A stretch of 64,000 nucleotides of DNA from Hydrococcus rivularis NIES-593 (lineage in GTDB: Bacteria > Cyanobacteriota > Cyanobacteriia > Cyanobacteriales > Microcystaceae), in contig NZ_MRCB01000004.1 in the NCBI RefSeq assembly GCF_001904635.1, positions 1 through 64,000 of the forward strand, read 5' to 3'. Of this stretch, positions 27,622 through 36,730 are shown piece by piece; the stretch's first letter is position 1, and each line of letters opens with the position of its first letter. The notes below the pieces were generated by a model. That model searched no databases. It was not told where the DNA came from and saw nothing but the letters and a program-made list of their open reading frames with translations. The translations under genes were made by a program, and so were the position numbers.

Positions 27622-29804
27622 GGAACTTTAACAGGTTAGAACAAGAACTTCAAAAGGCGCAACAGCGGTTGCAAACGATGCAGCATCATGCCAACGACTT
27701 GCCAAATTCGCTCAAAGGCTGGCAAACCGAAGCGATCGCAGAATTCTCTTGTGCTGTAGAGAAGTTGGATGTCGCCTTAGAGGAACTGCGATCGCACAAC
27801 GAAGAATTAAGCGCCGCTCGCCAAGCAGTAGAATTAGAGCGACAGCACTATCAAAAATTATTTGAGTTCGCTCCGGACGGATACTTAGTCACTGACGAGC
27901 GAGCGAATATTCAGAAGGCAAACTGTGTGGCAGCCAATTTGCTCAACATCCCTAAACAGGATCTGGTGGGCAAACCGCTAGACATTTTCATTGCCCCGGC
28001 AGACCGAGGTGCTTTTAGCAGCCAATGGATGCGAGTCGTGAAATTGTTGGCTAGGAGCTGTAGCAGCCAAGAATGCGCGTCACAACAATGCGATCGCTAC
28101 GCCAGTAAGCTCCTGGTCAAGGACTGGGAAATTCTTCTCCAACCACGGGAGCGAGAACCGTTGCCAGTGGCGCTTTCTCTGTCTGCTACCTGTAACCGCC
28201 AAGGTAAAATCATTAGCCTGTGTTGGTTACTCAGGGATCTGAGCGATCGCCAGCGTGCCGAACAGAAAATTCGCGAACAAGCGGCTCTGTTAGATATTAC
28301 CACGGACGCGATTTTCGTTCGCGATCTCAGCGATCGCATTAGATTTTGGAATAAAGGAGCCGAGCACCTTTACGGTTGGAGTGCGCAAGAAGTACTGGGA
28401 AGAAATGTTTGTGAGCTTTTAAATCGAAAACCATTGCCTAAATTAGCCCAAATCCAGCAGGAAGTTTTGGAGAAAGGCAGATGGCAGGGAGAACTGCCTC
28501 AAGTTACTAAAAATGGCGAGGAGATTGTTGTTGAAAGCCGCTGGAATCTAGTGCGCGACGAGCAACAAAACCCCAAATCGATCCTTGTCGTCAATACAGA
28601 CATTACTTCGACTAAACAATTGCAAGAACAATTGCTACGCACCCAGCGCCTGGAGAGCCTTGGCACTCTCGCTAGCGGGATTTCTCACGACTTGAACAAT
28701 ATCTTGACACCAATTCTGGGAATTGCTCAGCTTCTCCCGCTCAAATTCCCCGAAGCGGACTCGAACGCGCAGCAGATGTTTAAGGTTCTCGAAATCAATG
28801 CCAAACGCGGCGCGGCATTGCTCAAGCAAATCCTGGCTTTCTCGCGCGGAATCGAAGGGGAGCGGGCACTTTTATCTGTCCATTCCTTAATTTGTGACAT
28901 CGAGCAAATCATTGGAGAAACCTTTCCTAAGTCGATCGCTATCCATCTAAATATCCCGCGCGATTTATGGTCAATCCGTGGCGATCTTACGCAGTTAGAG
29001 CAAGTTTTGATGAATCTGTGTCTGAATGCGCGGGATGCCATGCCAAACGGAGGCACTCTGGCCATTACTGCCGAGAATCTCGAGATCGACGAAAATTATG
29101 CCAGCAGGGAACCCGAAGCCAAGGTTGGTTCTTACGTTGCGATCGCAGTCTCGGATACTGGCATTGGTATGTCTGCGGAAACATTGGAACGGATTTTCGA
29201 GCCATTTTTTACTACCAAAGCAGCAGATAAGGGCACGGGACTTGGTCTTGCAACCACAATGGGGATTATCAAAAGCCACGGCGGTTTTATTAAGGTTTCT
29301 AGCGAAGTTGGCAAGGGAACGCAGTTCGTGGTATTCCTGCCAGCAGAAGAGACAAGGGTAGTCATATCGGAGGACAAGCCAGAACTACCGAAAGGAGACG
29401 AAACGACGATCTTGATCGTGGACGACGAACCCGTGATTTGCCATATGATAGAAGCATTACTGAGAACTTATGGCTATCGAGTGCTAACTGCCACTGATGG
29501 AGTTGAGGCGATCGCCATGTACGCTCAATATCAGCACGAAATCGGTGCCGTCTTGATGGATATGGTCATGCCTTCTATGGACGGTCCGACAACCATCCTC
29601 GCCTTGCAAAAAATGAACCCGCAAGTCAAGATTATTGTTACTAGCGGACTGGTTTCTAGCGATCGCGCTACTGAAGCTTTGGGGACAAGCGTCAAGGCAT
29701 ATTTGGGAAAACCTTATACCTCAGAAGAATTATTGACAACCTTGAACGAGGTTCTTGATTCTAACAGCGATACCAAGCCCAGAAATCAATTGCTATGCTC
29801 ATAG
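27618..29804 (+). CDS. PAS-domain hybrid histidine kinase with C-terminal receiver
   Basis: The 728-residue product is soluble. It starts with a coiled segment, followed by two PAS domains (about 85-215, LFEFAPDGYLVTDE; about 220-335, LLDITTDAIFVRDLSDRIRFWNKGAEHLYGWS), a histidine kinase core (LASGISHDLNNILTPILGIAQ, with the phosphorylated His; N box LMNLCLNARDAMPNGG; SDTGIGM; GTGLGLAT) and a receiver domain with phosphoacceptor Asp648 (LMDMVMPSMDG). GAGGAAG ten bases before ATG 27618 is a good ribosome binding site. Signal and target are unknown; the attached receiver suggests a phosphorelay or self-regulation. Confidence 0.92.
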   Translation: MRNFNRLEQELQKAQQRLQTMQHHANDLPNSLKGWQTEAIAEFSCAVEKLDVALEELRSHNEELSAARQAVELERQHYQKLFEFAPDGYLVTDERANIQKANCVAANLLNIPKQDLVGKPLDIFIAPADRGAFSSQWMRVVKLLARSCSSQECASQQCDRYASKLLVKDWEILLQPREREPLPVALSLSATCNRQGKIISLCWLLRDLSDRQRAEQKIREQAALLDITTDAIFVRDLSDRIRFWNKGAEHLYGWSAQEVLGRNVCELLNRKPLPKLAQIQQEVLEKGRWQGELPQVTKNGEEIVVESRWNLVRDEQQNPKSILVVNTDITSTKQLQEQLLRTQRLESLGTLASGISHDLNNILTPILGIAQLLPLKFPEADSNAQQMFKVLEINAKRGAALLKQILAFSRGIEGERALLSVHSLICDIEQIIGETFPKSIAIHLNIPRDLWSIRGDLTQLEQVLMNLCLNARDAMPNGGTLAITAENLEIDENYASREPEAKVGSYVAIAVSDTGIGMSAETLERIFEPFFTTKAADKGTGLGLATTMGIIKSHGGFIKVSSEVGKGTQFVVFLPAEETRVVISEDKPELPKGDETTILIVDDEPVICHMIEALLRTYGYRVLTATDGVEAIAMYAQYQHEIGAVLMDMVMPSMDGPTTILALQKMNPQVKIIVTSGLVSSDRATEALGTSVKAYLGKPYTSEELLTTLNEVLDSNSDTKPRNQLLCS

Positions 29805-29824
29805 CCAGGAACTTAAGTTCCTGG
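29805..29824. terminator. Perfect 20-base palindrome directly after the kinase stop
   Basis: CCAGGAACTTAAGTTCCTGG begins immediately after the TAG of the hybrid kinase and lies six bases before the stop of the convergent symporter gene. The symmetry extends by one base on both sides (29804-29825). It can act as a bidirectional terminator; no long T-run follows. Confidence 0.6.
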
Positions 29825-29830
29825 CGGACT

Positions 29831-31627
29831 TCATTCCTCTAATCCCGGTCGCGGGATTGGCAGGATTTTTCTCTTATTAAGCTGGCGCAACCAGAATCCG
29901 CCAGTCACGGCAACGACTAAAGCTATCCATCCCGTCAAAGACTGAAGCAGTAAAAACCCTCCGATCGCAAACATCGATCCAAACAAAAGTAAAGTAGCTG
30001 CAACAATTCGTAAAAACTCTTGAGCTAAATTTTGCGATGGTTCGACACCCGTTCGTTTTTGTTGCAATCGCCAGCCAATGCCTCCAGGTCGCACGCGCCG
30101 ATAAAATTCATCTAGGGTTTCATCGGATTCTGGCGGGGTTAAAAACATGACTGCAATCCAAACGATAGCAGTGACAGAAGAAATTACCAGCAACCGAATG
30201 CCAAAATCAGAGAAAATTTCGTTAAAACCAGGAAAAACGCTAGTAGTCAAGCCAATAACAAACCCCGTTACCATCGCTGCCAATTCTGCCGCCGCATTTA
30301 CCCGCCACCAAAACCAACGCAGAATTAACACCAATCCCGGACCAGTACCAATGGCAATCACCAACCGAAAGACCGTTGCCACATCTGTCGCAAAAAAGGC
30401 TGCCACCGCCCCAAAAACGGTCACTATCACTGAGGCAATCTGCCCGACGAACACCAATTCCCTTTGACTAGCTTGGGGACGGAGAAAGCGCAAATAGAGG
30501 TCGTTGGTTAAATAGGATGCTCCCCAGTTGATGGAAGTGGAAACGGTACTCATAAAAGCTGCCAGCAGCGAAGCGACCACCAATCCCAACATCGCTGGGG
30601 GTAAGAAGTCCAGCATCAGCTTGGGATAGCCCAATTCTGGATCTTCTAAATTGGGATACACTGCGATCGCGACCAATGCCGTCAAAATCCAGGGCCAAGT
30701 GCGGATAATATAGTTGAGGATATTAAAACACCAAGCAGATTTTTCTGCTTCTGCTTCATCTCTTGCCGCCGCCAAACGCTGGATAAACTCTCCGCCGCCA
30801 TCGCTGCGGCGAAACGACCACCACTGCACCAATAAATAGGCAGAAAAAGTGGTTGCCGTAATCCCCGCCGCATCACTCCAAGTCAGCCCTAAAAAACCAT
30901 CCCCGCGCGTTAGCGGAACGAAGGATAATACATCGAACTCCCTTGCCTGTTGTACTTGGGGAAGAAGTTCGCGAATCCCTCCTACATCGTTGACGGCTAT
31001 AATTGAAACCGCGATCGCGCCGAATATGGCAAGGAAAAATTGAAAAAAGTCGGTGGTGACGACTCCCCACAAACCTGCAAAGCTGCAATAAATTAGCACG
31101 AAAAGGCTAACCCCCACCACACTCCAGAGTTTGAGGTTTTCGCCCGGATCGAATCCCAGACTCTGCCATAATTCCAATGCATCGACGGCTTTTACCATCG
31201 CTAGCATGGCATAGCCGATCCCGATACAATTAATCGGGACGGCAAAGAGAAAGGCTTTTGTCGCCCTTAAGATGGCTGCCATCTTGCCCCCGTAGCGGAT
31301 TTCTATCAGTTGGGCATCGGTGACAATTTCGGATCGCCGCCAGAGTCGAGAAAAGATGTAAATTAGAACGATATGAGAAATCCCGAAACTCCACCATTCC
31401 CAATTACCTGCAATTCCTCGCGTGGCAACGATCCCGCAGATATAGAGAGGAGTATCGATAGAAAACGTCGTCGCTGCCATACTCGTCCCTGCCAACCACC
31501 AAGGCAGCGATCGCCCGGATACAAAAAAATCTTCTAAACTTTTAGAAGCTTTGCGAGATAAATACAATCCTACTCCCATCGTTACGACGAGATACAGCAA
31601 GATAATTAGCCAGTCGATCGATTGCAT
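29831..31627 (-). CDS. Sodium/solute symporter family transporter
   Basis: The 598-residue membrane protein has the SSS family layout: first helix DWLIILLYLVVTMGVGLYLSRKASKSLEDFFVSGRSLPWWLAGTSMAATTFSIDTP, with the unwound SSS core, and 13-14 hydrophobic segments. Such carriers import sugars, amino acids or other solutes with sodium. The substrate cannot be inferred; the DTPLY region and a long loop resemble bacterial members annotated as sugar or Na+/solute symporters. It is a single gene, divergent from the glycosyltransferase gene. Confidence 0.88.
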   Translation of the reverse strand: MQSIDWLIILLYLVVTMGVGLYLSRKASKSLEDFFVSGRSLPWWLAGTSMAATTFSIDTPLYICGIVATRGIAGNWEWWSFGISHIVLIYIFSRLWRRSEIVTDAQLIEIRYGGKMAAILRATKAFLFAVPINCIGIGYAMLAMVKAVDALELWQSLGFDPGENLKLWSVVGVSLFVLIYCSFAGLWGVVTTDFFQFFLAIFGAIAVSIIAVNDVGGIRELLPQVQQAREFDVLSFVPLTRGDGFLGLTWSDAAGITATTFSAYLLVQWWSFRRSDGGGEFIQRLAAARDEAEAEKSAWCFNILNYIIRTWPWILTALVAIAVYPNLEDPELGYPKLMLDFLPPAMLGLVVASLLAAFMSTVSTSINWGASYLTNDLYLRFLRPQASQRELVFVGQIASVIVTVFGAVAAFFATDVATVFRLVIAIGTGPGLVLILRWFWWRVNAAAELAAMVTGFVIGLTTSVFPGFNEIFSDFGIRLLVISSVTAIVWIAVMFLTPPESDETLDEFYRRVRPGGIGWRLQQKRTGVEPSQNLAQEFLRIVAATLLLFGSMFAIGGFLLLQSLTGWIALVVAVTGGFWLRQLNKRKILPIPRPGLEE

Positions 31628-31693
31628 AGTTTTTTATTTTTATTTGTTATTTAGGTCTTGGTTAGCGATCGTTGGCAGATAGCCATTTATTTT

Positions 31694-33409
31694 ATGGAGT
31701 CAATCCAAAATCTGAAATCCCATAATCTGCTTTTACTGCTGTTGTGGACTCTCATCGGTTGTCTGCTGCGATTTGCTCAATTAACTGGCAAACCTCCGTG
31801 GACGGATGAATTTGCGACGTTAGTTTTTAGTCTGGGGAACGACTTTAACTGTGTACCGCTCGATCGGATTATTTCCATTGCAACTCTGCTACAACCCCTA
31901 CAACCTAACCCAGACGCAACTATATCGGATGTAGTTTCTCTTTTGCTCGATGAAGATAACCACCCTCCACTTTACTTCGTTCTGGCTCATTTATGGATGA
32001 AATTATTTCCTCTGGGAGGGGACTATGTCAATTTATGGGCGGCGCGATCGCTTCCTGCTATATTCGGCGTAATCTCTATTCCAGCTACCTATTGGCTGGC
32101 AAGCGTGGCTTTTAATTCTCGATTAGTCGCACATTTATCGGCAGCACTAATGGCTGTTTCTCCCTATGGAGTTTTTATTGCCCAAGAAGCCCGCCATTAT
32201 ACATTGGCTATTTTATTTGTTATTGCTTCTTTGGGATGTTTTATCGGTGCAGTAAAACATTTATGGTATCGAACTAAATTGCCAATTGAGTTGGTTTTTC
32301 TATGGATAATTATTAATAGCTTAGGTCTGTCAGTTCACTACTTTTTCGGTCTAACTTTATTAGCAGAAGCCCTCGCTTTAATTATCTTATTCGTCTCTCC
32401 CTCTTCCCGTCCTCACCGTCTCCTTCTCTCAAAAAAATTGTGGCGTATAGGCATCGTTGCTGCTGGCGCGATCGCTACTGGTTTGACTTGGATATTGATC
32501 CTTCCAAAAGACTATGGCAATGGCATGATTGACTGGATTAAATACGAAAAAACTAACCCTTTAGCATTAGTTAGTCCAGTTTTTCAGCTATTAGCAGCCT
32601 GGATTACTTTTATCTCTCTTTTGCCTGTGGAATCTTCTTCTTTGGCTATTGTCATTTTTTCGGGTTTTACCATGCTGATCTTTTTCGCGTGGTTGTTTCC
32701 AAAAATAAAATTAGGATTTCAGAAGCTTTGGAAAATTCCTAATACCTATTTATCTACAAAAATCTTGACTAATTTGATTATTATTATTCTTTTTTTGTTT
32801 TTTATTCTAACTTATTTTTGGGGAATCGATATTACTCGCGGAGCTAGATATAGTTTTACTTACTTCCCGGCTATCATCATTTTAATAGGAGCTATATTAT
32901 CTACATTTTGGTACGAGCGAAGTCATGACTCAAGTATTCTATTTAAACCGCATCACAATTATCCTAAAAAAGGATTTAAGATGTTTTTAATAGTTTTTTT
33001 AATGGGCTTATTGAGTGCTATTACAGTTACCTCTAATTTAGGGTATCAAAAATATTATCGCCCCGATCTTTTAGTGCCGATTATTCAACAAAAATCGGCT
33101 TCTGTCCCCATTCTCATCGCTACAACTCATGAAAGTTTAGTCCAAACGGGAGAAATGCTAGGGATAGCTTGGGAATTGAAACAAAATGCTCTGCGATCGC
33201 AAGTTTCATTTCTGCTTGCCCATCAAGAACGAAAGAATTCTCCAGAACCCATGATTAATCTTCAAAAAAACTTGTCTCAACTCTCAAAACCTTTGGACTT
33301 ATGGACAGTAAATTTTCATGCCAATATTAAATTAAATAATTGCCAAACTGACTCTCAATTCTTTCCATATATTAATGGATATAGTTATCAGCTTTATCAT
33401 TGTTTTTAA
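31694..33409 (+). CDS. PMT/ArnT-like (GT39/GT83-type) membrane glycosyltransferase
   Basis: ATG 31694 gives 571 residues. The N-terminal part has the pattern of lipid-linked-sugar glycosyltransferases: the acidic pair in PPWTDEFATLVFSL, and DEDNHPPLYFVLAHLWMKLF, the D-x-HPPLY motif of the PMT_2 family. About ten hydrophobic segments follow, then a small soluble C-terminal domain with cysteines. It would move a sugar from a polyprenyl carrier onto protein or glycan at the outer face of the membrane. Acceptor and sugar are unknown. An upstream GTG or TTG could add about 12 residues. Confidence 0.8.
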   Translation: MESIQNLKSHNLLLLLLWTLIGCLLRFAQLTGKPPWTDEFATLVFSLGNDFNCVPLDRIISIATLLQPLQPNPDATISDVVSLLLDEDNHPPLYFVLAHLWMKLFPLGGDYVNLWAARSLPAIFGVISIPATYWLASVAFNSRLVAHLSAALMAVSPYGVFIAQEARHYTLAILFVIASLGCFIGAVKHLWYRTKLPIELVFLWIIINSLGLSVHYFFGLTLLAEALALIILFVSPSSRPHRLLLSKKLWRIGIVAAGAIATGLTWILILPKDYGNGMIDWIKYEKTNPLALVSPVFQLLAAWITFISLLPVESSSLAIVIFSGFTMLIFFAWLFPKIKLGFQKLWKIPNTYLSTKILTNLIIIILFLFFILTYFWGIDITRGARYSFTYFPAIIILIGAILSTFWYERSHDSSILFKPHHNYPKKGFKMFLIVFLMGLLSAITVTSNLGYQKYYRPDLLVPIIQQKSASVPILIATTHESLVQTGEMLGIAWELKQNALRSQVSFLLAHQERKNSPEPMINLQKNLSQLSKPLDLWTVNFHANIKLNNCQTDSQFFPYINGYSYQLYHCF

Positions 33410-33411
33410 TT

Positions 33412-33848
33412 CTAGCGATCGCTATTGATAAATTTAGCAATAGCATCGATAATTCTTTGTTTGTTTTCTCGATCTCCAATATAAAAATAAGCAGTTAGAG
33501 GAACGCGATCGCCATAGAATAAGAAGTCAAGGGAATCTCGCCATTAATCGTCAGTAAAATTACTCTGTAGGTATAATCATCATCGCTTCTGCTTTGCTCA
33601 ACTCTTGCTCCTTGTAATGTATTAAGCGGAATCTTCTTTTCTGTTGAGTCGAGTAAACCTGTCTCGATCGAATTACAAGTTCCTTGAGTCGGTTCGATTA
33701 GCTGGCGCTGACAAGTCAAAGTCGTTGATTTACAGAAAAGAACGCTCCCCAGAAGTCCCGCCAAGACAAAAATACCGCCAAGCATCCACAGGAGTACAGG
33801 GCGATGTTGGATAATAAGTTTAGTAGAAGTTTGTTTCACTATTTTCAT
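33412..33848 (-). pseudogene. Small two-helix membrane protein with a frameshift near its C-terminus
   Basis: The frame from ATG 33848 (MKIVKQTSTKLIIQHRP, one or two hydrophobic helices, then a beta-rich part ending TYRVILLTINGEIPLTSY) stops at 33495. A different frame continues with YGDRVPLTAYFYIGDREN and AIAKFINS to a stop at 33412, which looks like the natural C-terminus of this cyanobacterial family (KQ...I..FI ending). The switch occurs near the HIP1-like GGCGATCGCG around 33510-33520. A one-base indel, natural or from sequencing, would explain it. If the short version is real, it has 117 residues. Confidence 0.6.
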
Positions 33849-33990
33849 AAATAGTGACTCGATCTCGTAATAGACTCTTTCTTAGGGTTCCCAGAAAAGC
33901 CTGACGAAGATAAGCTGTTAGAATTAATTCATAAATTTTCTAGCTCAAAAATCCGCTCGCAATAACCTAAAGAATTTAAAGAGAAAGCAC

Positions 33991-34200
33991 ATGACAATTT
34001 GGGTCAACGAACAAATCGATCCCTGCGGTATTATTCATTCCTGTCTTGCCTGTTGCGACGAACAAGCGGCCAAAGAATGTCACCAAACTTGGCAAGACAA
34101 CTTAACCGAAGAACAAAAACAAGAAGGATGGGAGGCGATACTGAGAACGGTTGACTCCTGGGATGAAGTTCCCGTCAACGCCTTAAAGCTTAGTTATTGA
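33991..34200 (+). CDS. Small conserved-looking protein, 69 aa, unknown
   Basis: The product (MTIWVNEQIDPCGIIHSCLACC...) is acidic, Trp-rich and has four cysteines in its first third (C12, C18, C21, C22). The codon pattern and composition look coding and a ribosome site AAAGAGAAAG precedes the ATG. I know of no function. It is a single gene between the frameshifted membrane protein and cdd. Confidence 0.6.
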   Translation: MTIWVNEQIDPCGIIHSCLACCDEQAAKECHQTWQDNLTEEQKQEGWEAILRTVDSWDEVPVNALKLSY

Positions 34201-34334
34201 AACTTCCCCGAATAGCTTTTTATCTTTGCGCCTCTATGACTCGGTGCAAAATAAAATAATTATTGAGATATGCATAATTTGACAGCAATAGACCAAGCTA
34301 TAGTAACCGGTATCAGTACTGGCTTTGTTAGCGG

Positions 34335-34748
34335 TTATGAATCCTCCAAACGAAAAGACAGAGGCAATAAATCTTCGATCCCAAAAGATCGATCGCACCC
34401 ACAAATAATAATCTCAGCCGTCGCCGCTAGTTCTGCGATCCATTGCCTACAAGCACCGCAGGGTGTCATCGCTTCAATCTCTTGGGGATTGGGAGCATCA
34501 ATACAGGCGATCGCGATCGCCTGAAATTTTCTTTCTCCTCTCGCGATCGCACTCGCAAAAGCAGAACGTTCCGCACATAAAGTCAACCCATAGCTGGCAT
34601 TTTCCACATTCGTGCCGACATAAATCCCTCTGTGTCCCAAAATCGCCGCACCAACCCGAAATTTAGAATAAGGCGCATAGGCTAACCGAGCAACTTCTCG
34701 CGCTGCTTGGCAAAGCTTTTCTCGCTCTTGTGAAGATAATTGACTCAC
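34335..34748 (-). CDS. cdd: Cytidine deaminase
   Basis: The 137-residue product deaminates cytidine and deoxycytidine to uridine forms in pyrimidine salvage. The zinc site is complete: NVENASYGLTLCAERSA (Cys and catalytic Glu) and TPCGACRQWIAE (two Cys). Length is that of the homotetrameric type. A plus-strand frame opposite it (34270-34524) is a shadow. Confidence 0.95.
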   Translation of the reverse strand: MSQLSSQEREKLCQAAREVARLAYAPYSKFRVGAAILGHRGIYVGTNVENASYGLTLCAERSAFASAIARGERKFQAIAIACIDAPNPQEIEAMTPCGACRQWIAELAATAEIIICGCDRSFGIEDLLPLSFRLEDS

Positions 34749-34790
34749 CTATAAAAGAAACTTAAAATTTAATCTCAAAAATCTTGTCTT

Positions 34791-34916
34791 TTAAATATCG
34801 AAATAATAACGAATTGCACCCGATTTAGGGTCGTTATCAATGTATGCTATTCCTTTGCGCTGGGCTTTCTTTAGCAATTCTTCATATTTTTCTAGCTTGC
34901 TCGAACTATATCGATA
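34791..34916 (-). pseudogene. Possible 3' remnant of an unrecognised gene
   Basis: A minus-strand frame between an in-frame TAG (34917-34919) and TAA (34791-34793) reads YSSSKLEKYEELLKKAQRKG and IAYIDNDPKSGAIRYYFDI, which has the look of real protein, but there is no start codon. It may be the end of a decayed gene. The DNA upstream to 35029 shows no continuation that I can read. Confidence 0.35.
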
Positions 34917-35029
34917 CTAGCCTACAATTTAGCAACAAGACGGCACTAAGCCAGTATCGGCGACGCGATCGCTTTTTTCGGATTGAGATTTTGCAATAAT
35001 GCTTCTTATTTTTCTAAAATCTAGGTCGC

Positions 35030-35428
35030 TTACTCTTCGCTAACGGATTCATCTAAATGTTCGGCGACGGAACGATAGAGATCGAGTACGTGATGGTCTG
35101 AAAGCTGGTAGAATACTTTGCGTCCCGCCTTATGATAGCGCACCAATCGCATTGTACGCAGCGTTCGCAATTGATGAGAAACGGCAGACTCGCTCATGTC
35201 CAAAGTGGCTGCTAAATCGCAAACGCAAAGTTCCTGTTTTGCCAATAGAGAAAGAATGCGCAAGCGGTTAGGATCTCCCAATAGGCTAAAAAATTCCGCC
35301 ATCCTTTGTGCTTTTTCTGTATCCAGAATCGTCTCTTTGAGATGAGTGACGTTATCGGTTTCTATAGGATGGGGTGGGTTACAAGTAGGAGTTGCACGAG
35401 GGGCTTGAGCAGAAAGTTGAGCCGACAT
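35030..35428 (-). CDS. smtB: SmtB/ZiaR-type zinc-responsive repressor (ArsR family)
   Basis: The 132-residue winged-helix protein keeps both metal sites of this family: the helix-3 pair Cys68 and Cys70 (ELCVCDLA), with an N-terminal Cys16, and the helix-5 zinc site Asp111, His113, His124, Glu127 ([18 protein letters not shown]). The recognition helix is [13 protein letters not shown]. Known behaviour: the apo-repressor binds a 12-2-12 operator and zinc releases it. ZiaR-like members carry the Cys pair, SmtB itself does not, so this one is intermediate. It follows the metallothionein gene on the same strand, 143 bases downstream. The usual ZiaA efflux ATPase is not in the window. Confidence 0.92.
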   Translation of the reverse strand: MSAQLSAQAPRATPTCNPPHPIETDNVTHLKETILDTEKAQRMAEFFSLLGDPNRLRILSLLAKQELCVCDLAATLDMSESAVSHQLRTLRTMRLVRYHKAGRKVFYQLSDHHVLDLYRSVAEHLDESVSEE

Positions 35429-35571
35429 TGAATTGTTATTTATAACTTTTATCTAGCCTAGCGAATTTGTATCGCAACGTTGGTAAAAGACTCTATGAAA
35501 GGAATCGGGCTTGAGAAAATCTTTTAATAGCTAATCGAATTGGTATTGAGTCCCGATTCCCTATCGGATCT

Positions 35572-35736
35572 TTAGCCGCAAGTACAGCCTGTATGACCGC
35601 AGCCTTTTTCGTTTACATGACCGTCAGCACACGCTTCGCAGCAGTAGTACTTTCCATTTTTTTGTAAGGCGTTCTCCAGCGAAACAATGCACAGGCAGGA
35701 TTCGCAGGCACATTTCATAGAAGTGACCGTTGTCAT
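35572..35736 (-). CDS. smtA: SmtA-type zinc metallothionein
   Basis: ATG 35736 with AAGGA upstream gives 54 residues, close to the classical SmtA in length and order: KCACESCLC, YYCCEACADGH, GCGHTGCTC. There are ten cysteines (9, 11, 14, 16, 32, 33, 36, 46, 51, 53) and histidines 40 and 48; Cys33 is extra compared with the nine of the best-studied SmtA. The protein would bind about four zinc ions and buffer zinc. It is preceded by a perfect SmtB-type operator and is the first gene of a likely smtA-smtB unit. Confidence 0.95.
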   Translation of the reverse strand: MTTVTSMKCACESCLCIVSLENALQKNGKYYCCEACADGHVNEKGCGHTGCTCG

Positions 35737-35777
35737 GGTTTTTTCCTTATTGCTAGCCGTTATACTCAAAGTATAAC

Positions 35778-35797
35778 ATCTGAACATATGTTCAGAT
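35778..35797. promoter_or_regulatory. SmtB-type operator palindrome upstream of smtA
   Basis: ATCTGAACATATGTTCAGAT is a perfect 20-base palindrome whose core TGAACA-N2-TGTTCA is the known target form of SmtB/ZiaR repressors. It lies about 40 bases before the smtA start. A second inverted repeat, GTTATAC/GTATAAC (35759-35777), is directly next to it and contains TATACT, a plausible minus-10 box on the minus strand, so repressor binding would cover the promoter. Confidence 0.85.
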
Positions 35798-35871
35798 ATA
35801 AAAAAATAATTTCAGTAAAGACTTGCAATAAACTATTAATTTTGCTATCTTGGATAAGCACTAAAAAAGTT

Positions 35872-35944
<73 letters not shown>

Positions 35945-35991
35945 TTTAGAAAAATCAAACCAAACACTGCGAGAACTGATTTGTAGGTAGC

Positions 35992-36657
35992 TTAAGTGCC
36001 AAATTTTTTAGCAGCTAGCGCGATCGCAACGGGAAATATTTTATGTTCTTGGACTTGTATTCGCTCGTGTAGGGTTTGGGGGGTATCCTCTGGTAGGATG
36101 GGAACTGCCGCTTGCATCAAAATCGGACCGCTGTCTACGTCTAGAGTTGCGATGTGAACCGTACACCCCGTAATTTTTACCCCAGCCTCCAATGCTTGTT
36201 CCACTGCACGAACGCCTTTAAAACTGGGCAACAGACTGGGATGGATATTAATGACTCGATTGGCAAAAGCTTCTAGAAGGACTGGCGTGACAATTCGCAT
36301 CCAACCCGCCATAATAACCCATTCTACTTGGCATTGCTGGAGAACTTCTACAATTGCCCGATCTAAGTCTTCCCGACGCTTGAAGGCGCGATGGTCGAGT
36401 AAGACTGCCGGAATGCCCCATTTTTCTGCCCTTTCCTTGACTTTAGCTTCGGGATTGTTATAAATCAAGACTTGAATTTGGGCATTTAATTCCTTATCCC
36501 GAATAGCTTGAGCCAAAACTTCAAAATTCGTGCCGCTTCCAGAAGCCATTACCCCCAGTTTCAAGGGACGATCTAAATGAAGTTCCTGAGGCGGTAATGT
36601 GGGCGAAACTAACGCTGGGGTAGAAGAATTTTGCTTTTTATCGAGTTGAACGGTCAT
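35992..36657 (-). CDS. purN: Phosphoribosylglycinamide formyltransferase
   Basis: The 221-residue enzyme transfers a formyl group from 10-formyltetrahydrofolate to GAR in purine synthesis. Visible motifs: the phosphate loop LGVMASGSGTNFEVL, the catalytic region NIHPSLLPSFKGVRA (Asn, His), and HIATLDVDSGPILMQ with the catalytic Asp. The N-terminal 30 residues are a variable extension. It is a single gene. Confidence 0.95.
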   Translation of the reverse strand: MTVQLDKKQNSSTPALVSPTLPPQELHLDRPLKLGVMASGSGTNFEVLAQAIRDKELNAQIQVLIYNNPEAKVKERAEKWGIPAVLLDHRAFKRREDLDRAIVEVLQQCQVEWVIMAGWMRIVTPVLLEAFANRVINIHPSLLPSFKGVRAVEQALEAGVKITGCTVHIATLDVDSGPILMQAAVPILPEDTPQTLHERIQVQEHKIFPVAIALAAKKFGT

Positions 36658-36730
36658 AAGCTAGTCAACATCAATTGAGAAGGCAGATGTGAAGATATTT
36701 TATGGAAGGTCTCTACATTCTCTACATATA

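Noticed and set aside
33412-33848. Programmed frameshifting as explanation for the frame switch
   Set aside because: No slippery heptamer or downstream pseudoknot was visible; an indel is simpler.
34270-34524. 84-codon plus-strand frame opposite cdd
   Set aside because: It overlaps the complete zinc site of cdd on the other strand; no coding signal of its own.
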